This document shows, piece by piece, positions 22,372 to 30,490 of a DNA stretch of 34,356 nt. The stretch lies in the NCBI GenBank assembly GCA_910584605.1, contig CAJUAW010000013.1, positions 1 to 34,356 on the forward strand, read 5' to 3'. Position numbers and translations under genes: made by a program. The first letter of the stretch is position 1. Each line of letters opens with the position of its first letter. The notes under the pieces are model-generated. The model did no database searches and was not told the origin of the DNA. It saw only the letters and a program-made list of their open reading frames with translations. The stretch is from an uncultured Oscillospiraceae bacterium (GTDB lineage: Bacteria; Bacillota_A; Clostridia; Oscillospirales; Oscillospiraceae).

Positions 22372-23283
22372 TTACACCTCAAAAAAGCTCTTGACGATTT
22401 TGATCTCCTGGCCCACATACCGGCCCACCGCCAGAAATTCATTGCGCGGACCATCGTAGATCCGGCAGAGCCCACCGTCGTGCCAGGTGTTCCTACAGCC
22501 TTGGGGAGCCTTGGCGGGAAAGGGCGCGCCGTTCCTCGCCAGGACCACCGGCCGCCCCTGGATGACCAGCGCAGGCAGGTCCCGGAAGGCATAGTCCACC
22601 GGCAGGAGAAGCTCCTCCGGGTGTTCCGCAGCCAGAACCTGATCCATCGTATAGGCGCCATCCAGGCAGTCCGGTTCCAAGGTGAAGCCCGCCGTCTCTG
22701 TACGGCGCAGGGAGGACATGCACCCTCCGCAGCCCAGGGCCTGACCGATGTCGTGGCAGAGGGTACGGATGTAGGTGCCCTTGGTGCAGCGCACCCGGAT
22801 GGTGTAAAGGTCTTCCCCCTGCTGGTCCAGCAGTTCCAGGGCCTTTATGGTCACCGGCCTGGCAGGGCGTTCTACTTCACGGCCCTTGCGGGCCAGCTCG
22901 TAGAGCTTCTTGCCGTTGATCTTGATGGCGGAGTACATGGGAGGAAGCTGCATAATATCTCCCCGGAACTGCTCCAGGACCTCTTCCAGCCTCTCCCGGC
23001 TGGCCTGGACGGGGCGCATCTCCAAAACTTCGCCGGTGATATCCTGGGTGTTGGTGATCACACCCAGTTTTAATTCTGCAATATATTCCTTGTCATACTT
23101 CTCCGTAAACTCCACCGCCCGGGTAGCCCGGCCGATAAAGATGGGCAGTACGCCGGTGGCCATGGGGTCCAGGGTGCCGCCGTGGCCCACCCGCTTCTCG
23201 TGGAAAACGCCCCGCAGCTTAGCGCATACGTCCATGGAGGTCCACCCGGCGGGCTTGTCAATCACAAGGATTCCGTTAGCCAT
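22372..23283 (-). CDS. truB: tRNA pseudouridine(55) synthase
   Basis: TruB makes pseudouridine 55 in the T loop of tRNAs. The 303-aa protein starts at the ATG at 23283 (MANGILVIDKPAGWTSMDVC) and has the catalytic motif GHGGTLDPMATGVLPI (Asp39) and the SR.RTLCHDIG-like block TYIRTLCHDIGQAL. It ends in a short extra domain (LPALVIQGRPVVLARNG...). The start codon lies inside the end of nrnA, with an 8-bp overlap, so translation is coupled. Confidence 0.97.
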   Translation of the reverse strand: MANGILVIDKPAGWTSMDVCAKLRGVFHEKRVGHGGTLDPMATGVLPIFIGRATRAVEFTEKYDKEYIAELKLGVITNTQDITGEVLEMRPVQASRERLEEVLEQFRGDIMQLPPMYSAIKINGKKLYELARKGREVERPARPVTIKALELLDQQGEDLYTIRVRCTKGTYIRTLCHDIGQALGCGGCMSSLRRTETAGFTLEPDCLDGAYTMDQVLAAEHPEELLLPVDYAFRDLPALVIQGRPVVLARNGAPFPAKAPQGCRNTWHDGGLCRIYDGPRNEFLAVGRYVGQEIKIVKSFFEV

Positions 23284-24223
23284 TGCGCACCTGCTTAATT
23301 GCATCGATGACAGCCTGCCGGACCGTCTCCATGGTCCCCTCCATCATGGCCCCGGCGGCGGCGGCATGGCCGCCGCCGCCCACCAGGGCGCAGACGGCGC
23401 TGGCGTTCAAATCGCCGGGATCGGTGCGCACGGAGATCTTTACGTGGCCATCGGTGGTCTCCTTCAGGGTAACGCCGGTGCGGACCCCCTCAATCTGCCC
23501 TGAAAAGGCGGAAATATTATCCATATCCCCCTCGTCGGCCCCTATCTCGTCGATGAGCGCCCGGGTGAGCTGCACAATGGCAGTTGCGCCGCCGTCCCGC
23601 AGCTCCATCCCCTCAACGATCCGGCTCTCCAGCTGCAGCCGCTTGAAGGTCTTCGTCCGGAAATGGCGGCGGTTGACGGGGTAAGGATCGAAGCCGCTCT
23701 CCATCAGTGCGGCGGCCACCCGGTGGACGTCCGCGTCGGTGTTGCTGTACTGAAAGCAGCCGCAGTCGGTAGAGACCGCCACGTAAAGAGCCTCACCGAT
23801 CTCCGGGGTGACGTCCGTGAACTGCTTCACGATATCGTACACCACCTGGCCGCAGGCCGCCCGCTCGCTGTCCAGGCAGGTGGCCTTGGCAAAGAACTCC
23901 TGGGAGAGGTGGTGGTCGATGGCCAGGTCCACCCGGTCCAGGTAGGGCTTTGCGTTCTCCGGGAACAGAGACCGGGATGCGATGTCAACCGAAACCACCG
24001 TTTGGGGGACAAAGTCCTTCCCGGCTGTCAACCCTTCCACATAATCGGTAAACAGGCTGGTCAGCTCCGGATTTTCCAACAGATAGGCTGTTTTCCCGGC
24101 CTGACGCAGCGCCCGGCACAGTCCGGCGGCGCAGCCGATGGTGTCGCCGTCGGGACGCACGTGGGTCAGGATCAGATAGCCGTCGTGGGCCGTCAGAAAG
24201 GCGGCCGCCTCTTGCGGTGTCAT
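23276..24223 (-). CDS. nrnA: DHH-family phosphoesterase (NrnA-like oligoribonuclease/pAp phosphatase)
   Basis: NrnA degrades short RNAs and dephosphorylates pAp. The 315-aa protein has the DHH pattern: ILTHVRPDGDTIGCAAGL, VVSVDIASRSLF, LAIDHHLSQEFFA (the DHH motif), TDCGCFQYSNT, and the C-terminal DHHA1 GGGGHAAAAGA. I start it at the ATG at 24223, which follows the rbfA stop by 4 bp and has GGAGGACTG upstream; an ATG at 24241 lies inside rbfA. The rbfA-nrnA-truB order is common in Firmicutes. Confidence 0.93.
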   Translation of the reverse strand: MTPQEAAAFLTAHDGYLILTHVRPDGDTIGCAAGLCRALRQAGKTAYLLENPELTSLFTDYVEGLTAGKDFVPQTVVSVDIASRSLFPENAKPYLDRVDLAIDHHLSQEFFAKATCLDSERAACGQVVYDIVKQFTDVTPEIGEALYVAVSTDCGCFQYSNTDADVHRVAAALMESGFDPYPVNRRHFRTKTFKRLQLESRIVEGMELRDGGATAIVQLTRALIDEIGADEGDMDNISAFSGQIEGVRTGVTLKETTDGHVKISVRTDPGDLNASAVCALVGGGGHAAAAGAMMEGTMETVRQAVIDAIKQVRNG

Positions 24224-24227
24224 AGGA

Positions 24228-24617
24228 TCAGTCCTCCTCATCTAAGATGATGTGTTCGTTGGCCGGATTGGCCGGCTTGACCACCTCCGGATTCCGGAGC
24301 ATCTCCAAAATATGAGCCCCTTTGGCCATGGAATCGTCCTGGAGGAAGTCGAGTTCCGGTGTGCTGCGCAGGTTCAGCGCCCGGCCCAGCTCCCGGCGGA
24401 GATAACCGGCGGCGGACTTCAGCCCTTTCAGCACCTGCTCGCTGCCGCTTTTGTCCAACACCGAGATATAGACCTTGGCGAACTTCAGGTCCGGGGTCAC
24501 GTCCACTCCGGTGACCGAGATCAGCCCCGTCACCCGGGGGTCCTTTACCGTGGGAATGAGGGCGGCCAGCTCCCGCTGGACCTCCTCGTTGATACGTCCG
24601 ATTCGATTGCTTGCCAT
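24228..24617 (-). CDS. rbfA: 30S ribosome-binding factor A
   Basis: RbfA helps mature the 30S subunit. The 129-aa protein shows the family fold: ASNRIGRINEEVQRELAALI at the start, KDPRVTGLISVTGVDVTPDL, KFAKVYISVLDKSG, and AAGYLRRELGRALNLRSTPELDF. In related genomes it directly follows infB. Here a small XRE cassette on its upstream side separates it from infB. The XRE stop is 21 bp upstream, so it is likely transcribed from the XRE promoter. Confidence 0.97.
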   Translation of the reverse strand: MASNRIGRINEEVQRELAALIPTVKDPRVTGLISVTGVDVTPDLKFAKVYISVLDKSGSEQVLKGLKSAAGYLRRELGRALNLRSTPELDFLQDDSMAKGAHILEMLRNPEVVKPANPANEHIILDEED

Positions 24618-24638
24618 ATCGTTCTCCTTTGAATCGTT

Positions 24639-24857
24639 TTACTGCCGCTCCCGCACGTCGGAGCGGCCCATGAGATAGTCCAGGCTGACGTCGAAGAAAT
24701 CAGCGATAGCTAACAGTTTTGCTACCTCCGGGTAAGATTCCCCGTACTCGTACCCCTGATAGGTACGCAGCTTAACAGAGAATTCGTCCGCTAATTCCTG
24801 CTGTTTTAGTTTTTTCTCTTTTCGCAGTTCTTTCATGCGCAGAGCAAAATTTGACAT
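24639..24857 (-). CDS. XRE-family repressor of a divergent switch (module 1)
   Basis: This 72-aa protein is a single helix-turn-helix domain of the Cro/C1 type (RMKELRKEKKLKQQELADEF, VKLRTYQGYEYGESYP) with a short C-terminal helix LLAIADFFDVSLDYLMGRS. It starts at the ATG at 24857 (GGAGG site); an upstream in-frame ATG at 24917 would run through the operators. It is divergent from an 87-aa partner with two palindromic operators between them and is probably autoregulated. It is homologous to the repressor at 33964-34179. Its codons are AT-richer than those of the flanking translation genes. Confidence 0.9.
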   Translation of the reverse strand: MSNFALRMKELRKEKKLKQQELADEFSVKLRTYQGYEYGESYPEVAKLLAIADFFDVSLDYLMGRSDVRERQ

Positions 24858-24873
24858 TTTTGCCTCCGACCTA

Positions 24874-24923
24874 TTGACGCGTGAATAATTCGCGTATATA
24901 ATAAAGGCGTGAATCATTCACGC
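24874..24923. promoter_or_regulatory. Divergent promoter with two palindromic operators (module 1)
   Basis: Towards the partner gene, TTGACG (24874-24879), a 17-bp spacer and TATAAT (24897-24902) form a promoter. Operator O1 (GCGTGAATAATTCGCGT, 24879-24895) fills the spacer and operator O2 (GCGTGAATCATTCACGC, 24907-24923, a perfect 17-bp dyad) lies just past the -10. Their centres are 28 bp apart. The opposite promoter for the repressor probably uses TATTAT (24903-24898) and has only a weak -35. This is a phage-like switch. Confidence 0.85.
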
Positions 24924-24951
24924 ATTTTATTATTGCACAGGAGTGATCAAA

Positions 24952-25215
24952 ATGCAAGACCTGCTTGCTGAAGTAATCTGGGACAACGAAGACATTCACA
25001 TCGCCGCGAAGCAGCTGTGCAAGAGCTTCCCTGGCTATTCGGAAGCCCAGCAGCAATGTCTGGAGGCCATAGAAACCCTCAAATCCGCATTGGGTTTTGA
25101 GCTATGCGACCGTTTATGCACACAAATTGCCCGCCACACCCGATATGAACTGCGCGCTTATTACACCATTGGCCTGGGCTTACGCCAGGATATCGCCCAG
25201 GCGCTGGAGCGGTAA
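24952..25215 (+). CDS. Small protein, divergent partner of XRE module 1
   Basis: The 87-aa product (MQDLLAEVIWDNEDIHIAAKQL...) has no function I can name. It is helical, with EAIETLKSALGFELCDRLCTQI in the middle and a hydrophobic C-terminus YYTIGLGLRQDIAQALE. Its start resembles short clostridial proteins beginning M..(I/L)L.ELYYGN (DUF6809-like), a comparison from memory. It starts at the ATG at 24952 with an AGGAG site; a GTG at 24943 is less likely. A homologue begins at 34272 next to the second XRE gene, MQELFAQLFWGNEDVSH, so the pair is a recurring module. Confidence 0.75.
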   Translation: MQDLLAEVIWDNEDIHIAAKQLCKSFPGYSEAQQQCLEAIETLKSALGFELCDRLCTQIARHTRYELRAYYTIGLGLRQDIAQALER

Positions 25216-25217
25216 GC

Positions 25218-25250
25218 AAAGCGGGACGGACGAAAACGCCCGCCCCGTTG
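25218..25250. terminator. Possible terminator after the 87-aa partner
   Basis: An imperfect stem CGGGACGGACG/CGCCCGCCCCG (25222-25232/25237-25247) with an AAAA loop and two mismatches lies between the two convergent small genes. The T run is poor, so confidence is modest. Confidence 0.4.
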
Positions 25251-25252
25251 GC

Positions 25253-25399
25253 TTAGTCCTCTAGTACCTTCTGGAGATTGTCAATCACTTTCTGAATTTT
25301 GGCGTCCCGTATCTTCTGGTCCTTCTCACTTTGAGCATCCAGCAGGGCATCCAAAACGAACCGAATAAAGCCTTTGAATTGACTATCAGTCATTCCCAT
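25253..25399 (-). CDS. 48-aa small protein downstream of infB
   Basis: An ATG at 25399 with AAAGGAG nine bases upstream opens a 48-codon frame ending at TAA (25253). The product starts MGMTDSQFKGFIRFVLDALL and continues with charged repeats (EKDQKIRDAKIQKVI, then DNLQKVLED), so it is probably one or two helices. I do not recognise it with certainty, but similar short MTD.QFK... proteins occur in clostridial mobile regions. It begins 32 bp downstream of the infB stop and is part of the cassette that separates infB from rbfA. Confidence 0.68.
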   Translation of the reverse strand: MGMTDSQFKGFIRFVLDALLDAQSEKDQKIRDAKIQKVIDNLQKVLED

Positions 25400-25431
25400 A
25401 ATTGATGTCTCCTTTCTGAACCGTGAACCGT

Positions 25432-27822
25432 TTACACCTCAATCTGCTCCATGAGATAGGCCTCGATGATGTCGCTCTCCTTGATGTCCTGGAACTTCTC
25501 GAAGGTGATGCCGCACTCATAGCCGGAGGCGACCTCCTTCACGCTGTCCTTGAACCGCTGGAGGGAGGCGATTGCGCCGTCGTAGATGACGATGTTGTCC
25601 CGCAGCAGGCGCATCTGAGCGCCCCGCTGCATCTTGCCGTCCAGCACATAGCAACCCGCCACCATGCCCACGCCGGTAATGCGGAACACGTTCCGGACCT
25701 CCGCCCGGCCCAAGTCCACCTCCTTGAACTTGGGGGCCAGCATGCCCTTCATGGCGGCCTCGATCTCGTTGATGGCGTCGTAAATAACCCGGTACATCCG
25801 CATATCCACGCCCATCCGGGCGGCGTTGTCCTTGGCGTTGTTGTCCGGGCGGACGTTAAAGCCCACAATGATGGCTCCGGAGGTGGCGGCCAGCATCACG
25901 TCGTTCTCGCTGATGGCGCCCACGGCGCAGTGGATCACCCGCACCCGGACCTCCTCGTTGGTCAGCTTCTCCAGCGAAGCCTTCACGGCCTCGGCGGAAC
26001 CCTGAACGTCCGCCTTAACAATAACATTCAGATTCTTCATCTCGCCCGCCTGGATCTGGCTGAACAGGTCCTCCAGGGTGACCTTGCCCACCGAGCTGTG
26101 GATCGCGGACTTCTGCTCATGCTTCCGCTGCTCCACCAGCTCCCGGGCCATGCGCTCATCGGCCACAGCGTGGAAGTCGTCCCCCGCGCCGGGGACCTCG
26201 CCCATACCGATGATCTCCACCGGCACGGAGGGACCCGCCTCGGTGAGCTTCCGGCCCCGGGCGTCCGTCATGGCCCGGACACGGCCTACGGCGGTGCCGG
26301 CGATGATCACATCGCCCTGCTTCAGGGTGCCGTTCTGCACCAGCAGGGTGGCCACCGGGCCCCGGCCCTTGTCCAGCCGGGCCTCGATCACCGCGCCGTG
26401 GGCGGTGCGGTTGGGATTGGCCCGCAGCTCCTGGACCTCGGAGGTGAGCACCACCATGTCCAGCAGATTGTCGATGCCCATGCCCGTCTTGGCGGAGATG
26501 GGGCACACGATGGTCTCGCCGCCCCACTCCTCGGGAACCAGCTCATACTCGGTGAGCTGCTGCATGATTCGGTCCGGGTTGGCGGTGGGCTTATCCATCT
26601 TGTTGATGGCTACGATAATGGGGATGTCAGCCGCCTTGGCGTGGTTGATGGACTCCACGGTCTGGGGCATAATGCCGTCGTCCGCCGCCACCACCAGGAT
26701 GGCCACGTCGGTGATCATAGCGCCCCGGGCGCGCATGGCGGTAAAGGCCTCGTGGCCGGGGGTGTCCAGGAAGGTGACGGTATGGTCCTTCACCTGCACC
26801 TGATAGGCGCCGATGTGCTGGGTGATGCCGCCCGCCTCGCCGGACACCACGTTGGCGTCCCGGATATAGTCCAGCAGGGAGGTCTTTCCGTGGTCCACGT
26901 GGCCCATGACCACCACCACAGGGGCACGGCTCACCAGGTCCTCCTCCTTATCCTCTGCGGTATCGATCAGGCGCTCCTCAATGGTGACGATGACCTCCTT
27001 CTCCACCTTGCAGCCCATCTCCTCGGCAATGATGGCGGCGGTGTCGAAGTCGATGATGTCGCTGAGGGAGGCCATCACGCCGTTCTTGATCAGGCACTTG
27101 ACCACCTCGGCCCCGGTCTTCTTCATGCGGGAGGCCAGCTCGCCCACGCCGATCTCGTCGGGGATGAGCACCTTGGTGGGGGCCTTTTTGGCGATCTCCA
27201 GCTGAAGGCGGCGCATACGGTCCTGCTCCTCCTGGCGGCGCTTGTTGCCAAAGGACTGGCCCCGTCCGCCCTGCTGGCGGCCCCGCTGGTTCTGCTTGGG
27301 CAGCTTCTGCTTGCCGCCCCGCATGTCCTGGCGGCGCTGGTCGGTGAAATTCTCCAGCCGCTCGTCGTACTTCTCCAGGTTGACCGCCGGGCCGCCTCGG
27401 GTGTCCACCACCTTCTTCTGGGGCACCTTGGAGACGGGCTGCTGGACCGGCTGCTTGGCCTGGTTCGGCTGCTGGCCGCCCTGGGACGCGGGTTTGGACT
27501 GGCCCTGCTGCTTGGGAGGGGCGGGACGGTCCTTCCGCTCCCCCTTGGGAGCGGGCTTGGGCTCCGCCTTAGGCGCCTCCTTTTTGGGCGCCTCGGGCTC
27601 GTGGTAGACGTCCGCATACACCGACTCAATGGAGTCGATCTGGTTGTGCTGGGTCAGGTACTCAAACACGATGGACAGCTCCTCATCGGTGAGGGGCTGC
27701 ATGTGGTTCTTGGGGGGATGGCCATACTGGGTCAGGATGTCCATGATTTCCTTGGAAGGCAGCGCCTTTCCGTTTTTGGAAAAATCCTTGGCCAGCTTAT
27801 GGACGGGATATTTTATCAGCAT
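25432..27822 (-). CDS. infB: Translation initiation factor IF-2
   Basis: IF-2 is the GTPase that brings initiator tRNA to the ribosome. The 796-aa protein starts at the ATG at 27822 (GAGGTG site; a GTG four codons upstream is weaker). It has an N-terminal helical part, a Lys/Pro/Gln-rich linker at about 70-190 (EAPKAEPKPAPKGERKDRPA, QQGQSKPASQGGQQP), and an IF2-N domain. The GTPase domain shows GHVDHGKTSLLDYIRD (about 306), DTPGHEAF and INKMDKP (about 404), and domains II, III and IV end QRFKDSVKEVASGYECGITF. Order nusA-rnpM-ylxQ-infB is standard in Firmicutes. Confidence 0.98.
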   Translation of the reverse strand: MLIKYPVHKLAKDFSKNGKALPSKEIMDILTQYGHPPKNHMQPLTDEELSIVFEYLTQHNQIDSIESVYADVYHEPEAPKKEAPKAEPKPAPKGERKDRPAPPKQQGQSKPASQGGQQPNQAKQPVQQPVSKVPQKKVVDTRGGPAVNLEKYDERLENFTDQRRQDMRGGKQKLPKQNQRGRQQGGRGQSFGNKRRQEEQDRMRRLQLEIAKKAPTKVLIPDEIGVGELASRMKKTGAEVVKCLIKNGVMASLSDIIDFDTAAIIAEEMGCKVEKEVIVTIEERLIDTAEDKEEDLVSRAPVVVVMGHVDHGKTSLLDYIRDANVVSGEAGGITQHIGAYQVQVKDHTVTFLDTPGHEAFTAMRARGAMITDVAILVVAADDGIMPQTVESINHAKAADIPIIVAINKMDKPTANPDRIMQQLTEYELVPEEWGGETIVCPISAKTGMGIDNLLDMVVLTSEVQELRANPNRTAHGAVIEARLDKGRGPVATLLVQNGTLKQGDVIIAGTAVGRVRAMTDARGRKLTEAGPSVPVEIIGMGEVPGAGDDFHAVADERMARELVEQRKHEQKSAIHSSVGKVTLEDLFSQIQAGEMKNLNVIVKADVQGSAEAVKASLEKLTNEEVRVRVIHCAVGAISENDVMLAATSGAIIVGFNVRPDNNAKDNAARMGVDMRMYRVIYDAINEIEAAMKGMLAPKFKEVDLGRAEVRNVFRITGVGMVAGCYVLDGKMQRGAQMRLLRDNIVIYDGAIASLQRFKDSVKEVASGYECGITFEKFQDIKESDIIEAYLMEQIEV

Positions 27823-27842
27823 AGATGGATGCACCTCGATTC

Positions 27843-28451
27843 TTAGGAGTGACGGAACTTGCCGGTGAGACGGCGTCCGCCGGGACCGCCAGCGGCGTTC
27901 GGGGAACGTCCGGGGCCCGGCTCAGGACTTGGGCCGTCCTTGGGGCGGCGGTGCGCCTTGGACGGTCTGGGCTTGCCCCGCTTAGGCGGGGGCGCCTTCT
28001 CTTCGGGCGGCGGCGGGACCCACGGTTTTCGCCTGCCCTGACGGAGGTTTTTCTCGTGCTGCCGCTGCTCCTTCTGCCTCTGGAACACCCGGTCCGCCTT
28101 GGCCCGCAGCTGCTGGGCAGCGGGACCGTACCGCTCCGGGTCCTGGGCGGCCAGCTTCTCTACCACGGCAGCGGAAAAGCCCGCGTCGGTCAGGGCCAGC
28201 ATGGCGCAGGAGGACCGGCCAAGTACAAAACCCAGCTGGCTTTTATCAAAGGGGGTCTCCAGCCACAGAACCCCTCCCGCCTCGCCAAAGTGAGCCGCCC
28301 GGCGGCGGGTATTGGGGGCTGCGTCTGCGGCCAGAAGGATCAGCCGCGCCTGGCGCGCCCGGCAGGCGGCCCCAACCGGCTCCTCCCCAAGCTCCAGCCG
28401 CCCGGCCTTTTTGGCCAGCCCCAGCAAGTGGAGAACAGGATCATTTGCCAT
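27843..28451 (-). CDS. ylxQ: L7Ae-family ribosomal protein YlxQ with long basic tail
   Basis: YlxQ is an RNA-binding L7Ae/L30e-type protein. Residues 1-100 are the core (DPVLHLLGLAKKAGRLELGE, ARLILLAADAAPNTRRRA, RSSCAMLALTDAGFSAAVVEK). About 100 further residues follow, rich in Arg, Lys, Pro and Gly (RVFQRQKEQRQHEKNLRQ, RRKPWVPPPPEEKAPPPK, SPEPGPGRSPNAAGG). The usual family length is around 100 aa, so this one is twice as long. The start at 28451 overlaps rnpM by 11 bp with GGAGGTGGAG upstream. The ending, ...RRLTGKFRHS, lies 20 bp before infB. Confidence 0.9.
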   Translation of the reverse strand: MANDPVLHLLGLAKKAGRLELGEEPVGAACRARQARLILLAADAAPNTRRRAAHFGEAGGVLWLETPFDKSQLGFVLGRSSCAMLALTDAGFSAAVVEKLAAQDPERYGPAAQQLRAKADRVFQRQKEQRQHEKNLRQGRRKPWVPPPPEEKAPPPKRGKPRPSKAHRRPKDGPSPEPGPGRSPNAAGGPGGRRLTGKFRHS

Positions 28452-28719
28452 CGGACTCCACCTCCTTCATCTGCGCCTCCAGTCCCTCCCACACTTCGTC
28501 CATAATCAGAGAGGAAAAGGCCCGTTCCAGGGCCCGGCTCTTCCGGGCCCGCTTCAGGCACTCCGGGTTGGGACACACGTAGGCCCCCCGGCCGGGCAGC
28601 TTGCCCTTAAAGTCCAGGGACACCGGCCCCTCCGGCGGTTTTACCAGCCGGATGAGCGCTCTCTTCTCTTTCATCTCCCGGCAGCCAACACATTGGCGCA
28701 TGGGTATCTTCTTGGGCAA
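28441..28719 (-). CDS. rnpM: YlxR/RnpM RNA-binding protein
   Basis: The 92-aa protein has the YlxR signature MPKKIPMRQCVGCREMKEKR, KGKLPGRGAYVCPNPECLK and ARKSRALERAF. YlxR (RnpM) binds RNase P RNA in Firmicutes. The Cys residues in RQCVGC and VCPNPEC are conserved and may bind metal. It lies between nusA (27 bp upstream) and ylxQ, with which it overlaps. Confidence 0.95.
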   Translation of the reverse strand: MPKKIPMRQCVGCREMKEKRALIRLVKPPEGPVSLDFKGKLPGRGAYVCPNPECLKRARKSRALERAFSSLIMDEVWEGLEAQMKEVESDGK

Positions 28720-28746
28720 GGCTCTTCCTCCCTTTTGAGGTTGTTC

Positions 28747-29979
28747 TTACTCCTCCGCCGTCTCTCCGGCGGACTCCTCCTCCGGAAGCGGCTCCTCCTC
28801 CGCCTCAGACGCCTCAGCCTCCAGGGCGGCGGCCTCCGCCTCCGCCTGGGCGGCCAGCTCCTCCAGAGACTCCAGGGGAGCGGATGCGGGCTTGATGTCG
28901 ATCTTATAGCCGGTGAGCTTGGCGGCAAGGCGGGCGTTCTGGCCCTCCTTGCCGATGGCCAGGGACAGCTGGTCGTCCGGGACCACCACACGGCAGCTCT
29001 TGGCGTCCCCCACCGGGGGCAGCTCCTCAACGCTGATCACGTCGGCGGGAGACAGGGCGGCGGCAATGTATTCCAGCGGGTCCTCCGACCAGGGGATGAT
29101 ATCGATCTTCTCCCCCTTCAGCTCCTCCACAATGGTGTTCACCCGCTGGCCCCGGGGGCCGATGCAGGCGCCGGTGGCGTCCACGTTGGGCTGGTCGGCC
29201 CAGACCGCCATCTTGGTGCGGGAGCCGGCCTCCCGGGCCACCGAGCGGATCTCCACCGTGCCGTCGTACACCTCGGGGACCTCCAGCTCAAACAGCCGCT
29301 TCACCAGCCCGGGGTGGGTGCGGGAGATCAGGACCTGGGGACCCTTGGTGGCCTTGCGGACCTCCACCACGTACACCTTCAGCCGCTGACCCTCTGTGTA
29401 CCGCTCCCCCTTCACCTGCTCGCTGGCCCCCAGATAGGCGTCGGTAAACTCGGAACCGGAGTGCAGCCGCAGGGACACCGCCCCGTTGCGGGGATCGATG
29501 CGGGTGATGGTACCGGTGAGCAGCTCATGCTCCTTGGTGGAAAACTCATCGTAGATCATCCCCTGCTCCGCCTCGCGGATGCCCTGGATGATGACCTGCC
29601 GGGCGGTCTGGGCCGCGATCCGGCCAAAGGAACGGGCCTTCACCTCCATGCGCACCGTGTCGCCCAGCTCGGCCTGGGGCAGGGAGCGGCGGGCCTCATC
29701 CAGACTGATTTCGGTGGCGGGGTTGTCCACCTCCTCCACGATGTCCTTTTTCAAAAACAGGCGGACGGTATAGGTGGACTCGTCGGCCTCGATAAACAGG
29801 TTGTCCCCCACCCCCTCGTGGTCCCGGCGGTAGGCGGACAGCAGGGCCTGGGTCACCTTCTCCATCATATAGCCGGGCTTGATGCCCTTCTCCTGCTCGA
29901 TCTGGTGGATCGCCTCAAAAAACTCCTTGCCGTCCATCTCGTTGGTGTTAACGGCTTTTTTTGTCACTCTTTTTGCCAC
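28747..29979 (-). CDS. nusA: Transcription termination/antitermination factor NusA
   Basis: NusA binds RNA polymerase and RNA to control pausing and termination. The 410-aa protein has the N-terminal domain (FFEAIHQIEQEKGIKPGYMM), an S1 domain (HELLTGTITRIDPRNGAVSL), and KH domains (VDATGACIGPRGQRVNTIVE, QLSLAIGKEGQNARLAAKLT). An acidic tail of about 45 residues rich in Ala/Glu follows. It starts with GTG at 29979 behind an AGGAGG site, which decides the start over a later ATG. It follows rimP by 42 bp. Confidence 0.97.
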   Translation of the reverse strand: MAKRVTKKAVNTNEMDGKEFFEAIHQIEQEKGIKPGYMMEKVTQALLSAYRRDHEGVGDNLFIEADESTYTVRLFLKKDIVEEVDNPATEISLDEARRSLPQAELGDTVRMEVKARSFGRIAAQTARQVIIQGIREAEQGMIYDEFSTKEHELLTGTITRIDPRNGAVSLRLHSGSEFTDAYLGASEQVKGERYTEGQRLKVYVVEVRKATKGPQVLISRTHPGLVKRLFELEVPEVYDGTVEIRSVAREAGSRTKMAVWADQPNVDATGACIGPRGQRVNTIVEELKGEKIDIIPWSEDPLEYIAAALSPADVISVEELPPVGDAKSCRVVVPDDQLSLAIGKEGQNARLAAKLTGYKIDIKPASAPLESLEELAAQAEAEAAALEAEASEAEEEPLPEEESAGETAEE

Positions 29980-30021
29980 AATGCTCTTCCTCCTGCAATC
30001 GCGAAGCTATGGTTTCTTCCA

Positions 30022-30477
30022 TCAAAATACGGGGTGCAGCCGGACCAGGGCGATCTCCTGCTTGGCGAACACAGCCTCGCCGCCCTCCAGCTCCAGGACG
30101 ACCTGCCCGTCCGAGCAGGGTCCGAGCCGGCCCGCGAACTCCTTGCGGCCCTCCCGGGGCCGGTAGAGCTTCACCTCCACCTCCGCGCCCTGGAACCGGG
30201 CAAAATGCTCCGGCTTTTTCAGCGGACGGTCCGCTCCGGCGGAGGACACCTCAAAGGTGTAGCTGCCCTCGATGGGGTCGGCCTCATCCAGAAGGTCGGA
30301 CAGGGGGCGGGACACCGCCTCACAGTCGTCGATGGAAACGCCCCCCTCCTTGTCGATGTAGACGCGGAGGAACCAGGTTCCTGCCTCCTTCACATATTCC
30401 ACATCCCACAGCTCGCAGCCCGCGCGCTCCACCACCGGGAGCGCCAGCGCGGCCACCGCGTCGGTCACCTTTGCCAT
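30022..30477 (-). CDS. rimP: Ribosome maturation factor RimP
   Basis: RimP assists maturation of the 30S subunit. The 151-aa protein has the family motifs LALPVVERAGCELWDVEYVKE, WFLRVYIDKEGGVSIDDCEA, VSRPLSDLLDEADPIEGSYT and FEVSSAGADRPLKKPEHFAR. It starts at the ATG at 30477 with GGAGGGG upstream, not at the ATG at 30522, which overlaps a leader hairpin. It opens the rimP-nusA-rnpM-ylxQ-infB operon. Confidence 0.97.
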   Translation of the reverse strand: MAKVTDAVAALALPVVERAGCELWDVEYVKEAGTWFLRVYIDKEGGVSIDDCEAVSRPLSDLLDEADPIEGSYTFEVSSAGADRPLKKPEHFARFQGAEVEVKLYRPREGRKEFAGRLGPCSDGQVVLELEGGEAVFAKQEIALVRLHPVF

Positions 30478-30490
30478 GTGAACCCCTCCT

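Noticed and set aside
20314..23073. Very long open frame (over 900 codons) on the plus strand
   Set aside because: It lies antisense to the DUF1576 gene, ribF and truB, which have recognised motifs and ribosome-binding sites. Long antisense frames follow from the high GC at third codon positions.
25423..27846. 807-codon open frame on the plus strand, antisense to infB
   Set aside because: It mirrors infB completely and its product is a low-complexity Gly/His/Leu-rich sequence with no domain; infB is certain on the other strand.
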